Shown: positions 43,219 through 53,330, counted from the stretch's first letter. The stretch: 64,000 nt of DNA from an uncultured Verrucomicrobia subdivision 3 bacterium (GCA_903850425.1 CAINLR010000109.1:49478-113477); one strand, 5' to 3'. Notes: a model not told the origin generated them from the sequence alone. Made by a program: numbers and translations.

Positions 43219-44385
43219 TTATTGGCTCCGTCGCTGATGGAGCTGCTTTCGAAACCGGCCCGGCGTCTGCCCGGCCAAGCGTTTGAAAACGACACTCATG
43301 TATTCGGGGTGTTCAAAACCTGAAAGCTCGGAGATGCGTTCCAAAGTAAAATCCGTTTCGGTCAGCAATTGTTTGATGCGGCTGAGTTGAACTCGCCGGA
43401 TTTCCGCCTGCGGCGAGCGTTTTAAATGCTGCCGAAATTTCCGCTCCAAAAAACTGCGCGAAACCCGCGCAAAACTGGCGGCGTCCGTGACCGTGCAGCC
43501 GTGGAGCGCCTGCTCGTGGATGAATCTCAAGGCGGTGACCATCGTTCGGTCTTGGATCGCCAGCGTATCCGACGAGCGGCGGGTGATGACGCGGAGTGGT
43601 TCGATCAGAATTCGCCGGCTGGGCGGTGATTGGCCGGCCATCAGTTGGTCCAACAGTTCTGCGGCTTGATAGCCGATGCGTTCCGCATCCGGTGCCACGC
43701 TTGACAACGCTGGGTGGCAGAGCTCACAGAATATTTCCTCGTTATCCACGCCAATCACGGCGACTTCTTCGGGCACGAGGAGGCCGGTTTGGTGACAAGC
43801 ATCCAGGAGGTGCAAGGCGCGGGCATCGTTGCCGGCCATGATGCCAACCGGCTTGGGCAGGGCGCTCAGCCATTTCCCAATTTGTTTAATTTCCAGATCC
43901 CATCGCGAGACCTTGGAGCCGCGCCAAGGCGATTCGTAAATCGCAATGGGCGGATGGTCCTTTTCAGCGACCTCGCGAAACCCTTCGCGTCGTTGCGTGG
44001 CCCACAGTTCCTGGCTAAATCCGCAAAAGGCGAAGTTGCGGAAACCGCGCTCCAGAAAATGCCGGGCACCGAGCCGGCCGATGGCTTGGTGATTTGAGCC
44101 AACCCACGGCAAGTTCAAATGGTCGTGAAGATCGTTCAGATCCACCACCGGCACCTGCATGCGTTTCAGGCGCCGAGCGAGCGCGGGGTCGGTGGGCCGG
44201 CAGAGAATTCCATCCCAGCGACTGGCCGCCAGCCAGGCTGGCGGAGGCGTCCCCAGTCCGTGCTGTTCCACAAAGACGGACCACTGGTGATGGGAAGAGA
44301 TGTAACGGGCAATGCCCTGCAGAATCCTGCGTCCATAGCTGACCGAGGACTCAATAATCAACGCGACTTGCGGGGGTTTGTTCAT
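43219..44385 (-). CDS. XylR-type AraC-family regulator with sugar-binding domain
   Basis: 388 residues from the ATG at 44385 (MNKPPQVALI). Residues about 5-280 are a LacI/periplasmic-binding-type ligand domain: V-A-L-I-I-E-S-S, V-P-V-V-D-L-N-D, G-I-M-A-G-N-D-A-R-A and V-A-V-I-G-V-D-N-E-E. Residues about 285-388 are an AraC HTH with S-R-S-F-L-E-R-K-F-R and the end motif G-F-E-H-P-E-Y-M-S-V-V-F-K-R. This is the domain order of XylR, the xylose-responsive activator. It diverges from the GH127-GH51 pair, so an arabinose- or xylose-type inducer is likely. Confidence 0.92.
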   Translation of the reverse strand: MNKPPQVALIIESSVSYGRRILQGIARYISSHHQWSVFVEQHGLGTPPPAWLAASRWDGILCRPTDPALARRLKRMQVPVVDLNDLHDHLNLPWVGSNHQAIGRLGARHFLERGFRNFAFCGFSQELWATQRREGFREVAEKDHPPIAIYESPWRGSKVSRWDLEIKQIGKWLSALPKPVGIMAGNDARALHLLDACHQTGLLVPEEVAVIGVDNEEIFCELCHPALSSVAPDAERIGYQAAELLDQLMAGQSPPSRRILIEPLRVITRRSSDTLAIQDRTMVTALRFIHEQALHGCTVTDAASFARVSRSFLERKFRQHLKRSPQAEIRRVQLSRIKQLLTETDFTLERISELSGFEHPEYMSVVFKRLAGQTPGRFRKQLHQRRSQ

Positions 44386-44846
44386 GATGATTCGCTGGCG
44401 GCTTTCGCCCAATATAGGCTCACGCCAGGTGGAACCAATCTTTAAAAACAACTTGCGGATATTATTGCTGTTTAATCCAATTCGGCTCAATACCTGTGAA
44501 GGCATAGTGTTTACAAGGAAAAACCCTGGTCGTCTGGAGTGTTTGTGCGCCGGCTTGGCAGTAACAGATCTCAAAAAGCCAGCCGCAAACACTCATGGAA
44601 AAAAAGCCGGAGCGGGGAGATCATCGCCCCATGCGATCTCCAGCGGGCCTTGCCAGCGATGCCCCCGGCAGCCCACGTTTCCACGATCCCGGCGCGGATC
44701 ATGTTGAACGCGGTCGTGTCCGTCTGCCCGCGCGCGAGGCGAAACGGTATCCGGACCGGCCCCGAAATCTTGCGTGTGCGGGTGGGGTTGCATCGGTTAT
44801 GCTTTTGACGCCGGTGCCGCCCAGTAGAATCAAGATATCAGCCATC
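44386..44846. other. Divergent control region between the XylR-type gene and GH127
   Basis: About 460 bases that must hold promoters for both directions and the operators of the XylR-type regulator. A TTGACG box at 44805-44810 lies upstream of the GH127 gene but has only a 14-base spacing to TAGAAT, so I do not call it a promoter. No clear direct repeat for an AraC protein was found by eye. Confidence 0.4.
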
Positions 44847-47300
44847 ATGTTTAAGAAACGCTATGCTCTCATGCTCCGCCTCGCCTGCCTGTGGTTGACC
44901 CTGGGTTCCGAAGCGCCAGCGCAAATTCCCCAAACGCTCACCCCCGTGCCGCTTCAACAGGTGCAAATCCATGACGCGTTCTGGTCGCCCAAGTTCAAGC
45001 TCTGGCGCGAGGTGACGCTCGCCGATTGCTTCGACAAATTTGATCGGGACGGCACGCTGGACAATTTTGACAAAGTGCGCGATGGCAAAGGCGAACATCG
45101 TCAAGCGCCTTGGTTTGATGGGTTGCTTCACGAAATGATCCGCGCCGCGGCGGATTTTCTCATCGCCAAACCGGACCCGAAACTCGAAGCAAGAATTGAT
45201 AATTACATCGAGCACATCGCGGCGGCGGCAGCGAAAGATCCCGACGGCTACATCAATACTTACACCCAATTGCAGGAGCCGACGCATCGCTGGGGTGCAA
45301 ACGGCGGCAACGACCGCTGGCAGCATGATCTTTACAACGCTGGCGCGTTGGTCGAGGCGGGCGTTCATTACTATCGCGCAACGGGCAAAACAAAGTTGCT
45401 CGCGGTCGCTGTGAAGATGGCCAATCACATGGCCGATGTGATGGGCCCGCCGCCCAAGCAGAATCTGATTCCCGGACACGCCTTGGGCGAGGAAGCGCTG
45501 GTGAACCTGTATCAGTTATTTCAGGCACAACCCCAACTCAAGGCGCGACTGTCGGTGCCCGTGGCCGAGCAGCGGTATCTTGAACTGGCAGAATTCTGGA
45601 TTGATGCGCGCGGTCATCACGAGGGCCGAAATAATTACGGCGCTTACGATCAGGATGAAATTCCCGTGGGGCAGCAGCAAACCATCGAAGGTCATGCCGT
45701 GCGCGGGATGCTGTTGTGCAACGGCCTGCTCGCGGCGGGCGCAGCGGCGAAGCGGCCGGAATATTTGACCACGGCCCAACGGCTGTGGACGAACATGGTC
45801 ACGCGTCGCATGTATTTGACGGGCGGCGTTGGCGCGATCGCCAACGACGAGAAGTTTGGCGACGATTATGTTCTGCCCAACACCGGCTATGCGGAAACGT
45901 GCGCGGCGGTGGCGGCGGCATTTTTTCATGAGCACATGAACCTTGCCTTCGGTGACGCCGGCTATGCGGATGAATTGGAGCGCGTGCTTTACAACGGGTT
46001 GCTGAGCGGAGTCGGTGAGCGCGGCAACTGCTACTTTTACGAAAATCCGCTGGAAGCCAGTCCGCAACACAAACGTTGGGACTGGCATCCGTGCCCGTGT
46101 TGCCCGCCGATGTTTCTTAAAGTGGTGGGCGAATTGCCCAGCTACATCTACGCGCAAAATCCTGAAGGCCTCTTCGTCAATTTATTTATCGGCAGCCAAG
46201 CAAATCTGGTTGTCAGCAACACCAAGGTCGCGCTGCAACTCGTCACGCAATATCCCTGGGAAGGCGCCGTGAAACTGACCGTAAATCCTGAACATGCCGC
46301 CGCGTTCGCGATGAATCTGCGCCTGCCGGGGTGGTGCAAGCATCCGGAGATTCGTGTGAACGGGCGGTGGTTGAAAGAATTCAAAACGCTGCGCGGTTAC
46401 GCGCGCATCGAGCGCGAGTGGAAACGCGGCGACACCATTGAATTGACGATGCCGATGCCGGTTCAACGCGTTTACGCCAATCCGAAAGTGGTGGCGGATC
46501 AAGGACGCGTGGCGTTGCAGCGCGGGCCGCTCGTCTATTGCTTGGAAGGCATGGATAACGGCGGGAATTTGCGCCATCTGGTCATTCCGCCGGACGCGAA
46601 GTTCACCGCGGCGAAACGCGCTGATTTGTTGGCTGGCGTGACGGTCATTCGCGGGAACGCGCTGGCCCTGCATCAAACAGATTGGGTGGACTCGCTTTAC
46701 AAATCGGGCTCCACCGTGCCCGGCGCAACCAATGTCGAGTTCATGGCCATCCCGTATTTTGCGAATGCCAACCGGCAGCCAACCGACCTGATGGTGTGGA
46801 TGGCCGAGTCGCTGGCACAGGCCAGCCCGTTGCCGCCGCCGAGTATCGCCAGCCCGGCCAGCGTCTCCGCCTCGCATTGTTTCGCCAACGACACGACGTC
46901 GGCACTGAACGATCAGCTCATTCCGAAGGCGTCCGATGACCAGCAAATTCCCCGTTTCACCTGGTGGGATCATCGCGGCACTAAGGAATGGGTGCAATAT
47001 GACTTTGAAAAACCACAGACGATTTCCTCCGCGGACGTTTATTGGTGGGATGAGCGGCGGCTCCAAGAAAATTGCCGCGTGCCACAATCCTGGCGACTGC
47101 TTTACAAGGAAGCTGCGACTTGGAAGCCCGTCAGCGACGACGCGGACTGGCGGCCGGTGCCCGATGCCTCCGCGTATGGAACGGAAATGGACCAATTCAA
47201 TCGCGTCTCGTTTGCCCCGGTGACGGCGAAGGCGCTGCGGCTGGAGGTGCAGCTCCAGCCCGAATGGTCGGGCGGAATTCTCGAATGGCAGGTTAAATGA
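44847..47300 (+). CDS. GH127 beta-L-arabinofuranosidase-like protein (exported)
   Basis: 817 residues from the ATG at 44847, which begins a signal peptide ending near G-S-E-A-P-A-Q. The (alpha/alpha)6 barrel of the GH127/DUF1680 family is shown by G-E-H-R-Q-A-P-W-F-D, L-T-G-G-V-G and T-G-Y-A-E-T-C. The last has the Glu and Cys that bind zinc in HypBA1. W-H-P-C-P-C-C-P-P-M carries the Cys pair with the nucleophile. The C-terminus adds about 170 residues with an F5/8-type beta domain (W-W-D-H-R-G-T-K-E-W-V-Q-Y-D-F). The predicted action is release of terminal beta-L-arabinofuranose. The stop overlaps an ATG of the next frame, and the GH51 gene follows. Confidence 0.9.
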   Translation: MFKKRYALMLRLACLWLTLGSEAPAQIPQTLTPVPLQQVQIHDAFWSPKFKLWREVTLADCFDKFDRDGTLDNFDKVRDGKGEHRQAPWFDGLLHEMIRAAADFLIAKPDPKLEARIDNYIEHIAAAAAKDPDGYINTYTQLQEPTHRWGANGGNDRWQHDLYNAGALVEAGVHYYRATGKTKLLAVAVKMANHMADVMGPPPKQNLIPGHALGEEALVNLYQLFQAQPQLKARLSVPVAEQRYLELAEFWIDARGHHEGRNNYGAYDQDEIPVGQQQTIEGHAVRGMLLCNGLLAAGAAAKRPEYLTTAQRLWTNMVTRRMYLTGGVGAIANDEKFGDDYVLPNTGYAETCAAVAAAFFHEHMNLAFGDAGYADELERVLYNGLLSGVGERGNCYFYENPLEASPQHKRWDWHPCPCCPPMFLKVVGELPSYIYAQNPEGLFVNLFIGSQANLVVSNTKVALQLVTQYPWEGAVKLTVNPEHAAAFAMNLRLPGWCKHPEIRVNGRWLKEFKTLRGYARIEREWKRGDTIELTMPMPVQRVYANPKVVADQGRVALQRGPLVYCLEGMDNGGNLRHLVIPPDAKFTAAKRADLLAGVTVIRGNALALHQTDWVDSLYKSGSTVPGATNVEFMAIPYFANANRQPTDLMVWMAESLAQASPLPPPSIASPASVSASHCFANDTTSALNDQLIPKASDDQQIPRFTWWDHRGTKEWVQYDFEKPQTISSADVYWWDERRLQENCRVPQSWRLLYKEAATWKPVSDDADWRPVPDASAYGTEMDQFNRVSFAPVTAKALRLEVQLQPEWSGGILEWQVK

Positions 47301-47338
47301 TCCGCTTCGCCCCGCCGAGCCGAACTGAGGTTTTTACC

Positions 47339-49804
47339 ATGACGACAAAAATTATTATTGCAGCCGCGGTGTTTTGCACCGCCGCAACACTGGCGAGTGC
47401 CGCTGAACCAGTCATCACCATTCATGCCGATCAGGTGCTGCATACCAACTCACCCTATCTTACCGGCGCGTGCATCGAGGATGTGAACCACGAAATCTAC
47501 GGGGGCATTGACAGCCAGATGATTTTTGGCGAGAGCTTCGCCGAACCCGCGGCGCAACAGCCATTGAATGGATTCAAGGCTTACGATGGCCGCTGGACGG
47601 TGTCTGATGACGGCTGCCTTCAAGGCGTCGGTAGTGAGGGTGCTAAAATAATCCTCAATGGTCCGGCCATTGCCGAAGGCGAGATCAGTGTGGATGTGAA
47701 ATTGACCGGGTCCACCGGTGGCAACGGTGGCTTGATTCTCAAGGTTCGCGATGCGCAGGCGGGCGCGGATGCCTTCACGGGCTACGAAGTGTCGCTCGAA
47801 CGACCAGGCTTGCTCGTGCTTGGGCGGCATCGTCAGAATTGGGAACCGATCCGCCGCGTGCCTTGCGCTGTGCCGGTGGATGAGTGGATGACGCTGACGG
47901 TTCGCTTGAAAGCCAAGTCGTTCGAGGTGCTGGTGAATGGCCAGAGCCTGACCCAATTCGAAGACTTGGAGCATCCGCTTGCACCCGGTGCCGTGGGCTT
48001 GCGGATCTGGCAGCACCAGGTTTTATTCCGCAATCTCTCCGTCAAAACAACGGCGTCTCAACAGAACATTGCGTTTGAATACGACGCGGGAAATAGTCCC
48101 GCCGACCGCGTGAGCGGCATGTGGCGTCCGATCCGGCAGGGTGATGTTAAAGGAAGTTTTTCGCTCGAATCGCCAGGTGCGTTCTCCGGCAATCAAAGCC
48201 AGCAGATCACCTTTGCCAGCGGCTCCGGCGTTATCGGGATTGAGAACCAAAGCCTGAATCGTTGGGGCATGAACCTGGTCAAAGGCAAAGCCTACGAGGG
48301 CTATCTCTGGGCGCGGGCCAAAGCCCCGACAGAATTATGCGTCGCGTTGGAAAGCAAAGAGGGTTCAACTGTGTATGCCGAAAAACACTTGAAGCTTACA
48401 GCGGGCGATTGGCAGCGACTCGATTTCAAGTTGAGCCCCCAAGCGGCGGACAAAGCGGGACGCTTTGCCATCAAACTGAAGCGAGCCGGATCGGTGACTG
48501 TGGGTTACGCGTTCCTCCAGCCCGGCGCTTGGGGACGCTTCCAGGAGCTACCCGTTCGCAAGGACGTTGCCGCCGGACTGATCAACCAAGGCGTGACCGC
48601 GCTTCGTTACGGTGGCAGCATGGTCAACAATCCGGAATATCGCTGGAAGAAAATGATCGGACCGCGCGCGCACCGGCCGCCGTATGCCGGCCAGTGGTAT
48701 CCGTATTCATCGGACGGCTGGGGCGTTTTTGATTTTCTAAACTTCTGCGCCGCGGCCGGCGTGCTGGGAATTCCCGACCTCGATATCAACGAGTCGCCGC
48801 AGGACATGGCTGATTTCATGAATTACCTCAACGCCGACGCTGACACCGAGTGGGGCCGGAAGCGCGCCGTGGACGGCCATGCGGCACCGTATCGCTTGAA
48901 ATACCTCGAGCTGGGCAACGAGGAAAAAGTGGATGATCACTACTTCGAAAAATTCCAGGCCCTGGCTGAAGTGATTTGGGCGAAAGATCCGGCCATCATT
49001 TTGATCGTCGGCGATTTTACATATCACAACATCATCTCAGATCCGTTCGCTTTTTCCGGTGCGGACAGCGGCATCACCACGCTCGCGGCCCAGAAGAAAA
49101 TTCTGGACCTGGCCAAGCAACACGATCGCGAAGTCTGGTTTGACCTGCATGTCTGGACGGATGGACCCCGGCCGGACAGTAGTTTGCCCGCGATGTTTTC
49201 CTACATGGATGCGATGGATAAAATTGCCGCTGGCGCAAAGCACAAGGTTCTCGTATTCGAATTGAACGCGAACACCCCTTCCCAAAGCCGCGCCCTAGCC
49301 AATGCATTCGCGATCAATGCCATTCAGCGTGACGGTCGCCTGCCGATCACGTGTTCCGCCAATGGCCTCCAGCCCGACGGCCAGAATGACAACGGTTGGA
49401 ATCAGGGCCTCCTGTTCTTGAATCCGGCGCAAGTCTGGTTGCAACCACCGGGCTATGTGACGCAAATGATTGCGCGGAACTATCAGCCAATCGTGGTAAA
49501 AGGCGAAAGCTCGAATCCCGATATTGACGTAACCGCGACGAAGAGCCAGGACGGGAAAACCCTGGTGTTGCAAATTGTGAATGTTGGCGATCAAGCCGTC
49601 ACGCAGCCGCTGAGAATATCCGGTTTCATGCCGACCAAACGCCCGGCGCAGGTGTTGACGCTGGCGGGGCCGCTGGCGGCAGTTAACGCGGCGAACAACC
49701 CGGAGGCCATCCAGCCGGCGGTGGTTGAACTCAAGCACCGTTTGGAAAATGGTGAGACAGCCGTGACGCTTCCTCCCCACTCGTTCACGGTCATCCGGCT
49801 CTGA
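47339..49804 (+). CDS. GH51-type alpha-L-arabinofuranosidase (exported)
   Basis: 821 residues from the ATG at 47339 (MTTKIIIAAA), which gives a signal peptide ending A-S-A-A. An ATG at 47297 overlapping the GH127 stop is an alternative but would hide the signal. The N-terminus starts with the Y-L-T-G-A-C-I-E-D-V-N-H-E-I-Y-G-G motif of the family. Two beta-sandwich CBM-like regions (about 60-220 and 235-370) precede the barrel. The likely acid/base Glu is in Y-L-E-L-G-N-E-E-K, with the R-Y-G-G-S substrate loop before it. The likely nucleophile is in V-F-E-L-N-A-N-T, where the usual D-E-W-N is changed. The C-terminal beta domain is standard. Confidence 0.87.
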   Translation: MTTKIIIAAAVFCTAATLASAAEPVITIHADQVLHTNSPYLTGACIEDVNHEIYGGIDSQMIFGESFAEPAAQQPLNGFKAYDGRWTVSDDGCLQGVGSEGAKIILNGPAIAEGEISVDVKLTGSTGGNGGLILKVRDAQAGADAFTGYEVSLERPGLLVLGRHRQNWEPIRRVPCAVPVDEWMTLTVRLKAKSFEVLVNGQSLTQFEDLEHPLAPGAVGLRIWQHQVLFRNLSVKTTASQQNIAFEYDAGNSPADRVSGMWRPIRQGDVKGSFSLESPGAFSGNQSQQITFASGSGVIGIENQSLNRWGMNLVKGKAYEGYLWARAKAPTELCVALESKEGSTVYAEKHLKLTAGDWQRLDFKLSPQAADKAGRFAIKLKRAGSVTVGYAFLQPGAWGRFQELPVRKDVAAGLINQGVTALRYGGSMVNNPEYRWKKMIGPRAHRPPYAGQWYPYSSDGWGVFDFLNFCAAAGVLGIPDLDINESPQDMADFMNYLNADADTEWGRKRAVDGHAAPYRLKYLELGNEEKVDDHYFEKFQALAEVIWAKDPAIILIVGDFTYHNIISDPFAFSGADSGITTLAAQKKILDLAKQHDREVWFDLHVWTDGPRPDSSLPAMFSYMDAMDKIAAGAKHKVLVFELNANTPSQSRALANAFAINAIQRDGRLPITCSANGLQPDGQNDNGWNQGLLFLNPAQVWLQPPGYVTQMIARNYQPIVVKGESSNPDIDVTATKSQDGKTLVLQIVNVGDQAVTQPLRISGFMPTKRPAQVLTLAGPLAAVNAANNPEAIQPAVVELKHRLENGETAVTLPPHSFTVIRL

Positions 49805-49931
49805 GCCGATTCGCAAACCGTTCCCGCCACGCACACGCTGCGCTTTTTTGGACGGGGAATCCTTGGCCGGTTACACCCGTGCCAACGGCTTCATCCGGTG
49901 GTTCTGGCAGCGGATCGCGTCATCCACCATT

Positions 49932-52352
49932 TCACCAAGCCTGGCGCAGGCGGTAGAAATGCTGGCCGTTTGCCACGGGCAGATTGATCAGGGAGCTGTC
50001 CGGGCTAACAGTTGGCAGGTTGGTCACGACGGACCATTGCGCGTTTGCTCCCAAGGTTTCGGATTGCTCAATGACCACGGCGGTTACATTTGGCGGCCAG
50101 GACAAGCTCAACGAGGTGGTCTGAACTGGAGCCATTGTCAGTGCGGCCGGGGCATTGATGGTGATACTGCCAGTGTTCGTCGCACTGGTGGAGCCCACCG
50201 TTGCCGCGACCTGCCATGAGTAGGTGCCTGGATGCACGAAGGCGTGCGAGGTGAACGGATTCGTGCTGGGCGTGGAACCATCGCCGAAATTCCAGTTGAA
50301 GTTCACCGCTGCCGTGGTGTTGCTCGGGCTGGCGACGGCGGCAAATGCCACGGGCCAGCCTGCCGGAGCGTTGGTTACCGCATGGGAGCTGAGGCCCAGT
50401 GAATACGGTCCTTGCACCACGCTGACCGTGCCTGTGGCGAGCGTAGAATTTTTCGAGCCGTCCCACGTGGCGCAGGTGAATGTGGCGGTCCCGACAAAGC
50501 CGGCGTCCGGGAAGTAGGTCAGCCCATTGCTGCTCAGGCCGAGCGAGCCGTTGGCTGGCTGGGAAATAATTCGCAGCGTCGCACTGGCCGGCCCTATCGT
50601 GACAGTCAAATTCAACGGCGTATTATTAGGTGTGCTGCCCGAAGTAATGGTCACCGTGGGGGCCGCGTTGGTGTTGCTGGAATCGCTGCCCGGTCCTTTG
50701 TGACAAGAGTAGCAACCGATGATCGCGCCGCGGAAAAAGGTCTTGGTGCCGAAGGCGCTCAAGGTGCGGTCGGCCTGCATCCGCGAAAGCACCGTGCCGC
50801 GATTATCGGTTCCATGACATGCCTGGCACTGTGCCGAACCGGAGTTGTTGACAAAATCAGGATGCGCCGAAACCCATGTCGATCCCACGGGATGCATTCC
50901 GTGTGGTCCGCCGACGTAGTTGGTTGGCGAGGTCGTGTGGCACGCCGTGCATTCCACCATCACGCCCGCGTGACCTTGAATTTTGACATTGCGAACATTG
51001 TCGTTCACGTGGGTGCTGGGAAATTCCGCATGGGTTGAGCCGTGGCAGGCGGAACATTGCAGCCCGCCATGCCCCTTGGAAAAGCGATAGAGCGAAATGC
51101 CCGGGGCCGGAATGTTGGGCTGAGTCGAGAAGGTTTGATTTACCGGCACGCGCACGGTGCCGTTGGTGTCGCTGAAAACAGAGGTGTAACGAATCTGGCC
51201 GTTGTTGCTCGTGGCGGTGCCGGTGTGGCAGCTCGCGCAATTGGGTTCCATGAACCAGCCTACGCGATTCGGCGAACCGACCGTGCTGAGGTTGCCGTGG
51301 CAGCTCTGGCATTGCATGGACATCGAGCCGTCATTGGCAATCGCGCCACCCATCGCGCCGCGCAGGCATTTCGTGGCCGAGCCGGGATGGCAGCGATAGC
51401 ACGCCGCGCGGTTGACCGAGCTGTCCAACGTCAGGCTGGAAATGGGATCCAGCACATGGGCATGGAAGGAATGCACCGAAGCCGTGAGCGGTGGAATGGT
51501 GCCGAAGCTCGGTTTGCCCAGCGCTTCCGAAGCATGGCAGGCCGCGCACAAAACCGGGTGATTGTCCGCCACCACGCCGCGATACAAGCCTTGCGGATTA
51601 AAGCCATTCGTGGCCAGCGCCGCCTGATACAGCGCGCTGTGTTGCGCGAATTGATGCTCGTCGTGCAACCGAAGAATGTTTAGCCGGAAGTCGCGTTCCT
51701 GAATGCCGCTCCAGACCCAGCCCGCCGCTGGCTTGGCGGCGTCCTGCGTGCCCGAAGCGTGGCACAGCCGGCAGTCCATTTCATCCGAGACCGGCAGCAC
51801 CACATCGTTCGTGGCGATGGGGGTCGCGCCGCTTTTGGCAATTAGCCGCATCATGGGATAGGGATTTTTATTATGCGCGTCATCGAACGGCGAAATGGGA
51901 ATGCCCTCGGCGCGGAACCAGTTGACGGGCGTGAAGACGCCGCCGGCCGGCTGGTTGGTTTGCTCAAAGAGCATCGCCTGAGGCGTGTTGCTGCTGCCCG
52001 GCATGGACCAGCCGGCAAGTCCACCTTCCGGCGCGAGCACGGCGCCGAACAGGGATTGCGCGTAAGTATAATAATTTCCTTTGCCCATCGCGGTGGAATT
52101 AACCGAGCCGCTGGGATCTGCCATCGCCTGGTAGGTGACCGTGTAGCCGGACCCGTTGGTCACGAGTTTGCCACCCACAATGAGCTGGGCCTCGATGGTG
52201 TTGTAAGGTGGCAGGATGCTGAACACCGAGTAATCGCTGTCCATGCAATGCATGCCGAGATTGTTCCAACTGAGGATTTGGTTGTTCACCGCTCGCAGCG
52301 GCAGTGGCAGCGCTAGCGCCACCAGGGCGGTCAAATATATCGCGGTTTTCAT
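49932..52352 (-). CDS. Exported nine-haem cytochrome with PKD and FN3-like tail
   Basis: 806 residues with a signal peptide ending near P-L-R-A. Nine CXXCH sites are visible between residues 194 and about 550: CRLCH, CAACH, CYRCH, CQSCH, CASCH, CSACH, CTACH, CQACH and CYSCH. An N-terminal domain (about 22-190) with N-L-G-M-H-C-M-D-S-D-Y-S is conserved in a group of multihaem proteins I cannot name. After the haems come a cadherin-like/Big domain, a PKD domain (about 665-745, N-W-N-F-G-D-G-S) and a C-terminal FN3-like domain ending F-Y-R-L-R. This fits a surface electron-transfer protein. No partner genes of a porin-cytochrome complex are adjacent. Confidence 0.88.
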   Translation of the reverse strand: MKTAIYLTALVALALPLPLRAVNNQILSWNNLGMHCMDSDYSVFSILPPYNTIEAQLIVGGKLVTNGSGYTVTYQAMADPSGSVNSTAMGKGNYYTYAQSLFGAVLAPEGGLAGWSMPGSSNTPQAMLFEQTNQPAGGVFTPVNWFRAEGIPISPFDDAHNKNPYPMMRLIAKSGATPIATNDVVLPVSDEMDCRLCHASGTQDAAKPAAGWVWSGIQERDFRLNILRLHDEHQFAQHSALYQAALATNGFNPQGLYRGVVADNHPVLCAACHASEALGKPSFGTIPPLTASVHSFHAHVLDPISSLTLDSSVNRAACYRCHPGSATKCLRGAMGGAIANDGSMSMQCQSCHGNLSTVGSPNRVGWFMEPNCASCHTGTATSNNGQIRYTSVFSDTNGTVRVPVNQTFSTQPNIPAPGISLYRFSKGHGGLQCSACHGSTHAEFPSTHVNDNVRNVKIQGHAGVMVECTACHTTSPTNYVGGPHGMHPVGSTWVSAHPDFVNNSGSAQCQACHGTDNRGTVLSRMQADRTLSAFGTKTFFRGAIIGCYSCHKGPGSDSSNTNAAPTVTITSGSTPNNTPLNLTVTIGPASATLRIISQPANGSLGLSSNGLTYFPDAGFVGTATFTCATWDGSKNSTLATGTVSVVQGPYSLGLSSHAVTNAPAGWPVAFAAVASPSNTTAAVNFNWNFGDGSTPSTNPFTSHAFVHPGTYSWQVAATVGSTSATNTGSITINAPAALTMAPVQTTSLSLSWPPNVTAVVIEQSETLGANAQWSVVTNLPTVSPDSSLINLPVANGQHFYRLRQAW

Positions 52353-52540
52353 TGGCTAAGCCGGTGGTTGTTTGTATTTCTGCCCCAACCTAGCACGGCT
52401 GGATTAAAATTGAGCAAATATAGTATGAAAGTATGTTCATAAAGAAACAAAGCAGCGAGTGGGCCAGCTTTAGCTGCGCAGGTGCGACTTGCCGCCAGCC
52501 GATGATTTTGCTTGGCTCATCGCCTTGAAGGAAACCAGCC

Positions 52541-52690
52541 ATGACCACCCGCAAAAACAAACTTTTGTCGGCCCCGCAGCTTGCCGCCGTCGCCCGGCTA
52601 TTTGCGGCGCTCTCCGAAGGCAGCCGGCTGTCGGGGCGGAGGATGAGTCCAACGGCGGGACGGAGGATGCAGTCATGGCGTTCTCCAACC
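52541..52690 (+). pseudogene. Truncated ArsR-like helix-turn-helix fragment
   Basis: From the ATG at 52541 a frame of 49 residues has a first helix like ArsR-family regulators (L-A-A-V-A-R-L-F-A-A-L-S-E-G-S-R-L). It then diverges into Arg/Ser-rich sequence and stops. A purine-rich GAAGGAAA lies just upstream. The rest of the winged helix is missing in all frames, so this is either a remnant or chance resemblance. Confidence 0.35.
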
Positions 52691-52928
52691 TGAAAAAGCC
52701 CGCCTCGGCGAGGTTGCATGGTCAAATTCAGATGGCGGGCGACAGTCAGGAACCGCCGGCGGTGCGAGTGACCGTGTGGGCGGCATGCTCTCGGCTGATA
52801 GTGGGTGGATGCCGACGGGAAATCGCTGGTGGACGCTCGCCAGACGGAGAATGATTGGCAGCAGTGGCAGAGGGTGGCGCTGGCAGAGCAGGGGCGTTCG
52901 CCTGCACCAATAAGTCCGTGCGGCATTT

Positions 52929-53330
52929 TCAAGCCCGTTGTCGGGGTTGCTCGTCGCGCACCAAACGCTGGGGGTCGGGGTTGGCGAGCATGAGCGCGTC
53001 GCGAACTTTGGCGGTTTTTCCGCCGATGACCGGAGTGAGGCTGCGACCGGCAAGGCCCGGTGGTGAGCCGGCACCGACCAGTTCGCAGCGCGTCGGCAAG
53101 AGATCGTGCAAAAAACACGCGCGGAAGACTCTCCCTGCGGAATGACTGGCCCGCTGAGGAGCATCGGAATGCGTTGATAATGAAATCGAGGAACCTTAAA
53201 CCAAGCGCGTTCCAAATGCCCCGGCCGGTGGAGAAATCCATCGGTCTTTTTCATCCCAAGATGACCTAAGTGGCTGGACAAAGAAGCCATGCTTGCGTAG
53301 CCTCCAGCGTTTCCCTTGTGTCCATCACGC
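52929..53330 (-). pseudogene. Sulfatase C-terminal remnant with frameshift
   Basis: Minus strand, from about 53330: a stretch with S-S-H-L-G-H-L-G-M-K-K, then R-I-P-M-L-L-S-G-P-V-I-P-Q-G looks like the S-D-H-G region and the V-P-L-I-x-x-G-P-G-I-P-x-G strand of type I sulfatases. One base missing from a T run then shifts the frame. The next frame reads H-D-L-L-P-T-R-C-E-L-V-G-A-G-S, P-P-G-L-A-G-R-S-L, V-R-D-A-L and L-V-R-D-E-Q before a stop. The catalytic C-x-P-x-R part is absent. This is a dying copy of a sulfatase gene. Confidence 0.55.

Noticed and set aside
44805..44830. TTGACG and TAGAAT as a promoter for the GH127 gene
   Set aside because: The spacing is only 14 bases, too short for a normal sigma-70 promoter.
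52390..53241. A 283-residue minus-strand open frame
   Set aside because: It is Arg/Ser/Cys-rich without motifs, while the neighbouring frames carry the sulfatase remnant.
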